A stretch of 64,000 nt of DNA from Streptomyces sp. NBRC 110611 (GTDB lineage Bacteria; Actinomycetota; Actinomycetes; Streptomycetales; Streptomycetaceae). The position numbers and the translations under genes were made by a program. The notes below the pieces were generated by a model, which saw nothing but the letters and a program-made list of their open reading frames with translations, did no database searches and was not told the origin of the DNA. The DNA lies in the NCBI RefSeq assembly GCF_001590865.1, contig NZ_BBUY01000009.1, positions 187,653-251,652 on the forward strand, given 5' to 3'. Below are positions 49,942-56,884 of this stretch, in pieces (position 1 is the first letter of the stretch; every line of letters starts with the position of its first letter).

Positions 49942-50340
49942 TTGTTCAGCATCACCGTCCGCGACCACGTCATGGTCGCCCACAGTTTCCGCGGCGAGGT
50001 CTTCGGCCCCGCCCAGCGGCTGCACGGCGCGACCTTCACCGTGGACGCGACATTCCGCCGCGCCGCGCTCGACGCCGACAACATCGTCGTCGACATCGGC
50101 CTGGCCACCCGGGAGCTCCAAGAGGTCCTGAGCGATTTCCACTACCGCAATCTCGACGACCACCCCGACTTCCAGGGCGTCAACACCTCCACGGAGTTCC
50201 TCGCCAAGGTCATCGCCGACCGCCTCGCCGACCGCGTGCACTCCGGCGCCCTCGGCGAAGGGGCCCGTGAACTGTCCGGTATCGCCGTCACCCTGCACGA
50301 GTCGCATATCGCGTGGGCGGGTTACGAGCGCGGCCTGTGA
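49942..50340 (+). CDS. 6-pyruvoyltetrahydropterin synthase/QueD-fold protein with altered active site
   Basis: A 132-residue protein of the PTPS/QueD family. Compared with QueD (KCGRLHGHSF) the equivalent stretch is PAQRLHGATF. The catalytic Cys is Ala23 and the third zinc-binding His is Ala29, while His14 and His27 remain. The catalytic Asp/His pair of LDHHY is DFHY, and the Glu near the C terminus (LHESHIAW) is kept. Normal dihydroneopterin-triphosphate chemistry is therefore unlikely; it may bind a pterin or ribityl-pyrimidine, or do a different lyase reaction. The start is a TTG at 49942 with GGGAGG seven bases upstream, three bases after the dehydrogenase stop. The stop overlaps the glycosyltransferase start (GTGA). 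Confidence 0.8.
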   Translation: MFSITVRDHVMVAHSFRGEVFGPAQRLHGATFTVDATFRRAALDADNIVVDIGLATRELQEVLSDFHYRNLDDHPDFQGVNTSTEFLAKVIADRLADRVHSGALGEGARELSGIAVTLHESHIAWAGYERGL

Positions 50341-51455
50341 AGCCGTCCGCCGCCATGGCCGCCCCCGTCCCGGTGCACTTCGTGCTGCCCGGCGGCATCG
50401 ACGATCCGGCCGCCCCCAGCGGCGGCAACGTCTACGACCGCCGGGTGTGCCAGGGCCTCACGGCGGCCGGCTGGCCGGTGCGCGAGACCGCGCTGCCGGG
50501 CGCCTGGCCGCAGCCGGACGCAGCGGACCGTACGCGGCTGGCCCGTACGCTCGCCGCACTGCCCGACGACTCCCTGGTCGTCCTCGACGGCCTGGTCGCC
50601 TGCGGCGTACCCGACGCCGTCCTCCCGCAGTCCGGCCGGCTGCGCCTGGCCGTCCTGGTGCATCTGCCACTGGCCGACGAGACCGGGCTGCCGCCCGCCA
50701 CCGCCGCCCGCCTCGACGACCGGGAACGGCGCACCCTGCGCGCCGCCGACGCGGTCGTGGCGACCAGCCCGTGGACGGCGCGCCGGCTCGCCGCACACCA
50801 CGGGCTCGACCCGCGCCGCGTCCACCTCGCCGCACCGGGCGCCGCCCCCGCGCCCCTCGCCCCCGGCACCGACGGCGCCGCACGGCTGCTGTGCGTCGCG
50901 TCCCTGACCCCCCGCAAAGGCCACGACCTGCTCATCGAGGCGCTCTCCGGCCTCACCGGCCTGTCCTGGGACTGCGAGTTCGCCGGAGCGCCGGGCCCCG
51001 ACCCCGGCTACGTCGCGGAACTGCGCGAGACGGTGGCGCGGCGCGGCCTCACCCGTCGCGTCCGCCTGCTCGGCCCGCGCACCGGCGCGGCCCTCCACCG
51101 CACCTACGCCGCCGCGGACCTCGTGGTGCTGGCCTCCCGCGCCGAGACCTACGGCATGGTCGTCACGGAGGCGCTGGCGCGCGGAACGCCCGTCCTGGCG
51201 ACCGACGTCGGCGGCGTCCCGGACGCCCTCGGACGGGCCCCCGACGGCAGCCTGCCCGGCGTCCTCGTGCCCCCCGGGGACCCCGGGGCGCTGGCCGCCG
51301 CGCTGCGCCGGTGGCTGGAGGACGCCGCGCTGCGCCACCGCCTGAGGATGTCGGCGCGCCGGCGACGTGACATGTTGGCAGGATGGCAGACGACGACGCA
51401 GAGCCTGGCCGGCGTGCTGGAACAGCTCCGCCGGCAGCCGGGGAGGACGGCGTGA
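50337..51455 (+). CDS. GT4-family glycosyltransferase
   Basis: A 372-residue GT-B fold enzyme of the GT4 type: a glycine loop near the N terminus (LPGGIDDPAAPSGGNVYD), LLCVASLTPRKGHDLLIEAL in the middle, and the EX7E donor motif in SRAETYGMVVTEAL. It transfers a sugar from a nucleotide-sugar, cytoplasmic side. The GTG at 50337 overlaps the previous stop and was preferred; ATG at 50355 is also possible. The stop overlaps the methyltransferase start (GTGA), so the genes are translationally coupled. Donor and acceptor are unknown. Confidence 0.87.
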   Translation: MKPSAAMAAPVPVHFVLPGGIDDPAAPSGGNVYDRRVCQGLTAAGWPVRETALPGAWPQPDAADRTRLARTLAALPDDSLVVLDGLVACGVPDAVLPQSGRLRLAVLVHLPLADETGLPPATAARLDDRERRTLRAADAVVATSPWTARRLAAHHGLDPRRVHLAAPGAAPAPLAPGTDGAARLLCVASLTPRKGHDLLIEALSGLTGLSWDCEFAGAPGPDPGYVAELRETVARRGLTRRVRLLGPRTGAALHRTYAAADLVVLASRAETYGMVVTEALARGTPVLATDVGGVPDALGRAPDGSLPGVLVPPGDPGALAAALRRWLEDAALRHRLRMSARRRRDMLAGWQTTTQSLAGVLEQLRRQPGRTA

Positions 51456-52312
51456 GCACCGCGGAACCGATCCGATACGCCGCCGACTGGCTGGAGTTGC
51501 GGGAGCCGGCCGACGCCCGGGCCCGGTCCCGGGAACTGCTCTCCCCGCTCACCGCCCACCTGGCGCACGCGTCGTCCGCCGCCGGCGGGACGGCGGTCCA
51601 CGACCTCGGCTGCGGCACCGGCTCCATGGGACGCTGGCTCGCCGCCCGACTGCCCGGGCCGCAGCGCTGGGTGCTGCACGACCGCGACCCCGAGCTGCTC
51701 GCGCTGGCCGGTGCCGGGATGCCGGACACCGCCGCCGACGGCGCCCCCGTCACGGTCCGCACCCGGCAGAGCGACGTCACCCGGCTGCGCGCGGCCGACC
51801 TCGCGGGCGCCTCCCTGGTCACCGCCTCCGCCCTGCTGGACCTGCTCACCGCCGACGAGGTGGACGCGTTCGCCGCCCGGTGCGTACAGGCCCGGTGCCC
51901 GGCGCTGCTGGCCCTCTCCGTGGTGGGGAAGGTCGACCTCGATCCGGCCGATCCGCTCGACGCCGAGCTCACCGATGCGTTCAACGCCCACCAGCGCCGG
52001 GTCACCGACGGCCGCCGCCTGCTCGGCCCGGACGCCCCCGGCGCCGCCGCCCGCGCGTTCCGCCTGCGCGGCGCGGAGGTGCACTCCAGGCCCAGCCCCT
52101 GGCGACTCGGCGCCGGTGAGGAGGGGCTGCTGAGGCGATGGCTGACCGACTGGGTGGCCGCGGCCGTCGAACAGCGGCCGGAGCTGGCCCCCCATGCCGA
52201 CGCGTATCTGCGGCGCCGCCTGCGGTCCTGCGCGGCGGGCGGGTTGCGTGCCGTGGTGCACCACAGCGACCTGCTGGCGATCCCGGCCGCGCCCGGCGGG
52301 ACACCGGCATGA
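51452..52312 (+). CDS. SAM-dependent class I methyltransferase
   Basis: A 286-residue protein with motif I VHDLGCGTGSMGRWL (about residues 45-60), an acidic LHDRDPELL after strand 2 and VTASALLDLL as motif IV. The fold is class I methyltransferase; the target atom cannot be read from sequence. The GTG at 51452 has GGGAGG five bases upstream and overlaps the glycosyltransferase stop. The stop overlaps the first copy of a duplicated start signal of the next gene. It probably methylates an intermediate of this locus. Confidence 0.85.
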   Translation: MSTAEPIRYAADWLELREPADARARSRELLSPLTAHLAHASSAAGGTAVHDLGCGTGSMGRWLAARLPGPQRWVLHDRDPELLALAGAGMPDTAADGAPVTVRTRQSDVTRLRAADLAGASLVTASALLDLLTADEVDAFAARCVQARCPALLALSVVGKVDLDPADPLDAELTDAFNAHQRRVTDGRRLLGPDAPGAAARAFRLRGAEVHSRPSPWRLGAGEEGLLRRWLTDWVAAAVEQRPELAPHADAYLRRRLRSCAAGGLRAVVHHSDLLAIPAAPGGTPA

Positions 52313-52360
52313 ACCGGCGGTCCGGGGCGGTACCGGCATGAACCGGCGGTTCTGGGCGGT
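52303..52360. repeat. 29-bp tandem duplication at the start of the membrane-protein gene
   Basis: Two adjacent 29-bp copies (52303-52331 and 52332-52360) differ at two positions. Each contains an ATGAACCGGCGG start. The first copy gives a 10-codon mini-ORF (52309-52341, MNRRSGAVPA) that overlaps the methyltransferase stop at its beginning and the real gene start at its end, both as ATGA. The second copy starts the membrane protein. Confidence 0.85.
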
Positions 52361-53336
52361 GGTCCGGGTGCTCGCCGGGCTCGGCATCCTGACGGTGGTG
52401 CTGTGGCGGATGGGCACCGGCGCGCCCCTGGCCGCCCTGCGCTCCGTGGACGCCGCGACGCTGCTCACCGCGCTCGGCGCCGGTCTGGCCACCACCGTGC
52501 TCAGCGCCCGCCGCTGGTGTCTGGTCGCGGGCCGGCTGGGCCTGCGGCTCCCGCTGCCCGCGGCCGTCGCCGACTACTACCGCGCGCTGTTCCTGAACGC
52601 GGCACTCCCCGGCGGGGTGATCGGCGACGTCCACCGGGCGGTACGGCACGGCAAGGACGCCGGGGACCTCGGCCGTGGCGTCCGCGCGGTGGTCCTCGAA
52701 CGGACCGCGGGCCAGGTGGCGCTGATCGCCGTCGGCGGCGCCGCCCTGCTGGCCGATACGTCCCTCTTCCGCCACGGCGGCGTCTTCCCCATGGGGTCGG
52801 TCCTCGTGGCGCTCGTGGCGGTACTGGGCGCGGCGGCCATCGTCCTGGCGGTGGCCGCCCGTCGGGGACGGTACGCCGCCAGGCTGCGGCGCGCGCTGGC
52901 CGCCACCGTCACGGACCTCGGACGGGGGCTGCTCGCCCGCGACACCTGGCCGCGGGTGGCGGCCCTGTCCCTGGCGGTGCTCGCGGGACACCTCGGTCTG
53001 TTCCTCGTCGCCGCACGCGTGGCGGGCTCCCGGGCACCGGTGACCCAACTGGTGCCGCTGCTGCTCCTGGCGCTGCTGGCGATGGCGCTGCCGGTGAACA
53101 TCGGCGGGTGGGGGCCGCGGGAGGGCACCCTGGCACTGGCCTTCCACTCCGCCGGTCTGAGCCCGGAACAAGGGCTGGCCGTCTCCGTGGTCTACGGGGT
53201 GCTCACCTTCGTCTCAAGCCTGCCCGGCGCCGGTGTGCTGCTGCTGCGGCAGGTCCGCCCGCTCCCGTCCGGTGCGGAGGTCGAACTCCAGGAGCGTGTC
53301 CTCCCCGAGCGTGAAGCGGCGCACCGGGGCTCGTAG
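52338..53336 (+). CDS. LPG-synthase transmembrane-domain (flippase-like) membrane protein
   Basis: A 332-residue polytopic protein with seven or eight hydrophobic segments. Family features are the short motif SARRW near residue 57, FLNAALPGGVIGDVHRA (about 90-106) and the late LPVNIGGWGPREGTLAL. This is the domain found alone in many actinobacteria and at the N side of MprF (lysylphosphatidylglycerol synthase), where it moves lipids across the membrane. No aminoacyl-transferase domain is fused. The ATG at 52338 has no own ribosome site and depends on coupling to the mini-ORF and methyltransferase. The last 123 bp overlap the opposite-strand reductase gene. It may translocate a lipid-linked product of this locus. 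Confidence 0.85.
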   Translation: MNRRFWAVVRVLAGLGILTVVLWRMGTGAPLAALRSVDAATLLTALGAGLATTVLSARRWCLVAGRLGLRLPLPAAVADYYRALFLNAALPGGVIGDVHRAVRHGKDAGDLGRGVRAVVLERTAGQVALIAVGGAALLADTSLFRHGGVFPMGSVLVALVAVLGAAAIVLAVAARRGRYAARLRRALAATVTDLGRGLLARDTWPRVAALSLAVLAGHLGLFLVAARVAGSRAPVTQLVPLLLLALLAMALPVNIGGWGPREGTLALAFHSAGLSPEQGLAVSVVYGVLTFVSSLPGAGVLLLRQVRPLPSGAEVELQERVLPEREAAHRGS

Positions 53337-54128
53337 CGCCCCGCCCATCCGGTCCGGGCCGGGGAAGCGCAGCCCGGGTACCCCCTCGCCCAGGATCACC
53401 GGGGCGACGGTGACATGGAGCCGGTCCAGGACGCCGGCGGCCAGGAAGCGGGAGACGGTGACGCCGCCGCCCTCGACCAGGACCCGGCCGAGGCCGCGGC
53501 CGGCGAGGGTGTCCAGCAGCCGCCGCGGCGCGAAACCCTCGTCGTCGCCCGGCACTTCCAGGGTCGCCACCCCGTCCCCCCCGGGCCGGGCCGCGGCGCG
53601 CCCGGCTCCTCGTATCCACAGGGTGGGCGCCGCGCCGTCGGTGAACACGCCCCGGTCCGGCGGCACCCGCCCGCCGCGGTCCACCACCACCCGCGCGGGG
53701 CTGCGGCCCGCGCAGGCGCGTACGGTCAGCCGGGGATCGTCCGCGACGACCGTGCCGGCCCCGACGACCACGGCGTCGGCCAGGGCCCGCAGCCGGTGCA
53801 GGTGGCGGCGGTCCTCCTCCCCGGTGATGTAGTTCGCGTCGCCGGTACGGGTCGCGATGAACCCGTCCACGCTCTGCCCGAGCTGGGCGAAGACGCAGTG
53901 CGGGCCTGCCAGGCACAGCGGGAGGTAGCGCCGGGCCAGCCGCGTCGCCCCGGGGGTGGCGGCCTGCGTCCAGCGCCACTCCCCGTCAGCACCGGGCGCG
54001 AGTCCGGCGGCCTCGGCATCCCGGGGGGTCCGGACGGAGAGCAGCCGGTCCCAGGCCCGGTCGGCATCGAGGGCCGGGCGCCGTGACGGGGCGGACGTGG
54101 CCTGTTGGGGCGCTGGTTCTCCTGGCAT
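53214..54128 (-). CDS. RibD C-terminal domain (dihydrofolate-reductase-like) pyrimidine reductase
   Basis: A 304-residue protein whose core (about 75-285) is the RibD-C reductase: FAQLGQSVDGFIA, LRALADAVVVGAGTVVADDP, RVLVEGGGVTVSRFL and LHVTVAPVILG. In riboflavin synthesis this domain reduces the ribosylamino group of the GTP-derived pyrimidine to ribitylamino with NADPH. No deaminase domain is present; about 70 N-terminal residues are extra. The start at 54128 has GGAGAAAGG upstream. It follows the creatininase gene by 70 bp on the minus strand and overlaps the flippase-like gene tail-to-tail by 123 bp. A role on the product of the neighbouring cyclohydrolase is inferred. Confidence 0.87.
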   Translation of the reverse strand: MPGEPAPQQATSAPSRRPALDADRAWDRLLSVRTPRDAEAAGLAPGADGEWRWTQAATPGATRLARRYLPLCLAGPHCVFAQLGQSVDGFIATRTGDANYITGEEDRRHLHRLRALADAVVVGAGTVVADDPRLTVRACAGRSPARVVVDRGGRVPPDRGVFTDGAAPTLWIRGAGRAAARPGGDGVATLEVPGDDEGFAPRRLLDTLAGRGLGRVLVEGGGVTVSRFLAAGVLDRLHVTVAPVILGEGVPGLRFPGPDRMGGALRAPVRRFTLGEDTLLEFDLRTGRERADLPQQQHTGAGQA

Positions 54129-54198
54129 GGTGGCCTTTCTCCGGTGCCTGCTGTGGTTGCGCGCTGCCGCCCGCCGGCCGGTGTCCTCCGGACAGGCC

Positions 54199-54939
54199 TT
54201 AGGCGCCGAGGACGGTGATGTACTCGCCGAACGACGCGACCAGATGGGCGATCAGCGCCTCGCCCTTCTCCGGCGACGCCAGTGACGGCCGTCCGATCAC
54301 CCCCGAGTCGGTGTACTCCGCCATCCCCAGGGTGAGCAGGTGCCTGCGGTCGTCGGCGATACGGTCCGCCGACCGGTAGCCGGGCCGGACGAGTGACGGG
54401 TGGGCGTGCAGGAGGACCGAGGTCTCCAGCTCTCCCGCGTGCATGTCGCTGTGGGCGGACGTCCGTACACCGGCGGCGTCCGCCGCGGCGGCCCAGTCGG
54501 CCCCTCCGGGGAACAGCGCCATCCGGATGCCGCCGCCCGCCGACTCCTGAACAAGGTTGCGCAGTACGTAGTTTCCGCCGTGGCCGTTGACCAGCACCAG
54601 CCCGGTGACGCCGGAGCGCCGCAGCGAGTCCGCGATGTCCCGTACGACCGTGTAGAGGGTGCCGGCCGAGATGCTCACCGTCCCGGGCCAGGCCGCGTGC
54701 TCGTGCGAGCAGGAGATGGTCAGCGGGGGGAGCGGGAGCACGGGGTGGACGGCGGCGATCGCCTGGGCGAGGGTGCAGGCGAGGACCGTGTCGGTGGCCA
54801 GCGGCAGGTGGGGGCCGTGCTGCTCGTAGCTGCCGATGGGCAGCAACGCCACCGTGGCGTCCCGGTTCCGGACGTCCTCGGTGGTGTCCAGGGGCACCAG
54901 GCAGGGCGTCGGCACCGGAGCGGGCGCTGCGTCGTTCAT
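54199..54939 (-). CDS. Creatininase-family amidohydrolase (possible FAPy deformylase)
   Basis: A 246-residue member of the creatininase family. The metal-site motifs are complete: PIGSYEQHGPHLPLATD (Glu39, His41, Asp50), VNGHGGN and HAGELETS. The family contains creatinine amidohydrolase, MftE and the archaeal deformylase ArfB, which removes formyl from 2-amino-5-formylamino-6-ribosylaminopyrimidinone phosphate (FAPy). Because the divergent neighbour is a cyclohydrolase expected to stop at FAPy, and the downstream gene is a RibD-C reductase, an ArfB-like role is the most economical guess; the family alone does not prove it. The ATG at 54939 has GAAGG upstream. Confidence 0.87.
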   Translation of the reverse strand: MNDAAPAPVPTPCLVPLDTTEDVRNRDATVALLPIGSYEQHGPHLPLATDTVLACTLAQAIAAVHPVLPLPPLTISCSHEHAAWPGTVSISAGTLYTVVRDIADSLRRSGVTGLVLVNGHGGNYVLRNLVQESAGGGIRMALFPGGADWAAAADAAGVRTSAHSDMHAGELETSVLLHAHPSLVRPGYRSADRIADDRRHLLTLGMAEYTDSGVIGRPSLASPEKGEALIAHLVASFGEYITVLGA

Positions 54940-55067
54940 GGCGGTTCGGCCTTCCCCTCCAAGGGCGTGGGGCCGCCGTCGGTCCGCGCGGGGCCTGCGG
55001 GGCCACGGGCGCCATGGGTGGGCGGCGGGAACTGCCGTTCAGGATGCGGCTCGGCGACGGCGTGACA

Positions 55068-55081
55068 CAAGTGATCACTTG
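55068..55081. promoter_or_regulatory. 14-bp palindrome in the divergent promoter region
   Basis: CAAGTGATCACTTG is a perfect palindrome midway between the divergent creatininase (54939, minus) and cyclohydrolase (55229, plus) starts. It is an operator candidate that could control both transcripts together. The rest of the 290-bp region shows no gene. Confidence 0.45.
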
Positions 55082-55228
55082 CCTGTCCGGGCGTGCCATT
55101 CCGGCCATGGCGTCGCCCGGAATTGCCCTGCCCGCTTTTACGGCCAACCCGGCAAATCAGGCGCCGGGAAGACAACTGGGGCGCCCTGACCGGTGATTTC
55201 CCGCTCCCGGGGGTTTACCATCGGCCGC

Positions 55229-55879
55229 ATGCCAGAAAAAGACATCGTACCCGGTGACACTCCTCGGCAGTCGCATATTGAACGCGTGGTGGATGTCCGA
55301 TTGCCAACCGTGCACGGCGATTTTCTCGTGGTCGGCTATCTGGACCACAACTCCATGCGCGAGCAGGTGGCATTGGTGTACGGCGATGTCGCGGGCCAGG
55401 ACACGCTCACGCGAGTGCATTCGGAGTGCCTTACCGGCGACGCGTTCGGCTCCCTGCACTGTGAGTGCGGCGACCAGTTATCCGCTGCACTGGAATCCAT
55501 AGCCGCGGCAGGGGCCGGCGTTCTCGTGTACCTCCAGGGCCACGAGGGGCGCGGCATCGGCCTGCTGGCCAAATTGAAAGCGATGCGCCTGCAGGCGGAG
55601 GGGCTGGACACCGTCGAGGCGAACCTGTCGCTGGGGCTTCCGGCGGACGCCCGCGAGTACGACGTCGCGGCCGACATCCTCCACGATCTGGGCGTGCGGT
55701 CGATCCGCCTGTTGTCCAACAACCCCAGGAAGAGAGAGGCGTTGCAGCACTACGGCATCAAGGTCAGCGAGGTGGTTCCCCTGCTGATGCCGCCCCGCCC
55801 GGAAAATCTCCGTTATCTGTGGGCGAAGCGGGAGCGGCTGGACCACTATTTACCGCACCTGGACGGTTTCCCCGGCTGA
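55229..55879 (+). CDS. GTP cyclohydrolase II homologue with Tyr-to-Met switch (FAPy-forming type)
   Basis: A 216-residue RibA-fold enzyme. Zinc ligands are in HSECLTGDAFGSLHCECG and the GTP-binding LQGHEGRGIGL is intact. The residue equal to Tyr105 of E. coli RibA (KIRAYALQ) is Met119 here (KLKAMRLQ). In Streptomyces coelicolor SCO6655 a Met at this place (Met120) makes the enzyme stop at the formylated FAPy, and changing it to Tyr restores normal product. I therefore expect FAPy, not the riboflavin intermediate. Two TTA codons (55478-55480 and 55850-55852) suggest bldA dependence. GC is lower than in the neighbours. The start is ATG at 55229; there is no ribosome site, and TACCAT just upstream (55216-55221) hints at a leaderless transcript. 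A GTG start at 55193 is the alternative. Confidence 0.88.
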   Translation: MPEKDIVPGDTPRQSHIERVVDVRLPTVHGDFLVVGYLDHNSMREQVALVYGDVAGQDTLTRVHSECLTGDAFGSLHCECGDQLSAALESIAAAGAGVLVYLQGHEGRGIGLLAKLKAMRLQAEGLDTVEANLSLGLPADAREYDVAADILHDLGVRSIRLLSNNPRKREALQHYGIKVSEVVPLLMPPRPENLRYLWAKRERLDHYLPHLDGFPG

Positions 55880-56257
55880 CCGGCCGCCCGCTCCGTTCAT
55901 TGCTCTTCCGTGAACCTTCCGGTTCTTCCGTGAACCCGCCGTGAACCCTCCGTGGACACAGCCCCGAATCTGTGGATACCCATCGCACCCCCTTCGTCAA
56001 ACCCTCGTAGCGCCGGGTTCCGGCGCGCCGTTGGACGAGGCCGAAACGCCACCCCCTAAGGGTCGTACCTAGGGTTTTCCCTGATTTCCGCGGAGGGGCC
56101 CGTCGCTAGACTCGCCACGCCAACTCCGGCCTGCGTCCACCGCCATCGCCGGAGCGGGCACGCACAGAATCGGCGACACGGTCCACGGCACTCGACCGCG
56201 GGCAGAAGCCGTCCCGTATATGCCGCGCAGCCGGAAGAACCAGAAAAAGGAGTACCC
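55880..56257. other. Intergenic region between cyclohydrolase and membrane-protein genes
   Basis: These 378 bases contain several CCGTGAACC-like direct repeats just after the cyclohydrolase stop (about 55910-55950) and a TAGACT hexamer near 56105 that could be a -10 element for the next gene. No open frame with a ribosome site was seen; minus-strand frames near 56056-56294 look like chance frames. Confidence 0.5.
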
Positions 56258-56752
56258 ATGTCCACCTACCAGGACAGCCCCCAGCAATTAGCACGGCCGA
56301 CTGCGCCCGCGCCGGTCAGGAATGCGGCCACTGCCATGTACGTCGGTCTGGCACTGACCCTCGTCGCGGTGGTGGCGCTGATCGTCGACCAGGCGATGGG
56401 CGACTCGTTGACCCAGCAGTTCAAGGAGGCGTACCCGAGCTACAGCGCGGAGCGCATCGGCACCGTCAAGTCGAGCGTCCTCACCTACCTCTTCACCCTC
56501 GGCGTGGCCGGCCTCATCCTGTGGCCGTGGATGGCTGCGGCGAACAAGAAGGGCAAGGGCTGGTCGCGCATCGCCGCCACCGTGGTCTTCCTGCTGTCCA
56601 CGTTCATCGCGCTGTACGACTTCACGCAGAACTTCCCGCTGTTCGTGACCCTGACCGGTCTGCTCCCGTGCGTCGCCGGTCTCGTCGCGGTCGGCCTCCT
56701 GTGGATGAAGGACTCCTCCGCCTTCTACGCCGGCAGCCGGCGCGCCGCCTGA
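56258..56752 (+). CDS. Small membrane protein of unknown function
   Basis: A 164-residue protein with four hydrophobic segments (about 26-45, 73-92, 105-125 and 128-148) and short charged ends, so an integral membrane protein. I do not recognise the family. The start is clear: AAGGAG lies five bases before ATG at 56258. It is convergent with the kinase gene and separated from it by a strong bidirectional terminator, so it is probably monocistronic. Confidence 0.75.
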   Translation: MSTYQDSPQQLARPTAPAPVRNAATAMYVGLALTLVAVVALIVDQAMGDSLTQQFKEAYPSYSAERIGTVKSSVLTYLFTLGVAGLILWPWMAAANKKGKGWSRIAATVVFLLSTFIALYDFTQNFPLFVTLTGLLPCVAGLVAVGLLWMKDSSAFYAGSRRAA

Positions 56753-56825
56753 AATCCGCGTCTGAAATCCGCGCCGACGGCCCGGGTTCTCCGGAAGGTC
56801 CGCCTGCTGCGGGCGGCGACAGCTC

Positions 56826-56859
56826 CAGGCAGGGTCCGGCCACGGCCGGACCCTGCCTG
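56826..56859. terminator. Bidirectional terminator between convergent genes
   Basis: A perfect 15-bp inverted repeat (56826-56840 and 56845-56859) around a 4-nt loop lies between the stop of the membrane-protein gene (56752) and the stop of the kinase gene (56885). Position and symmetry fit termination from both sides. Confidence 0.75.
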
Positions 56860-56884
56860 CACGCATCTGCGCGGTTTCCCGGAC

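Noticed and set aside
53203..53979. Alternative minus-strand frame in the reductase gene
   Set aside because: Shadow frame; the RibD-C motifs lie in the frame ending at 53214.
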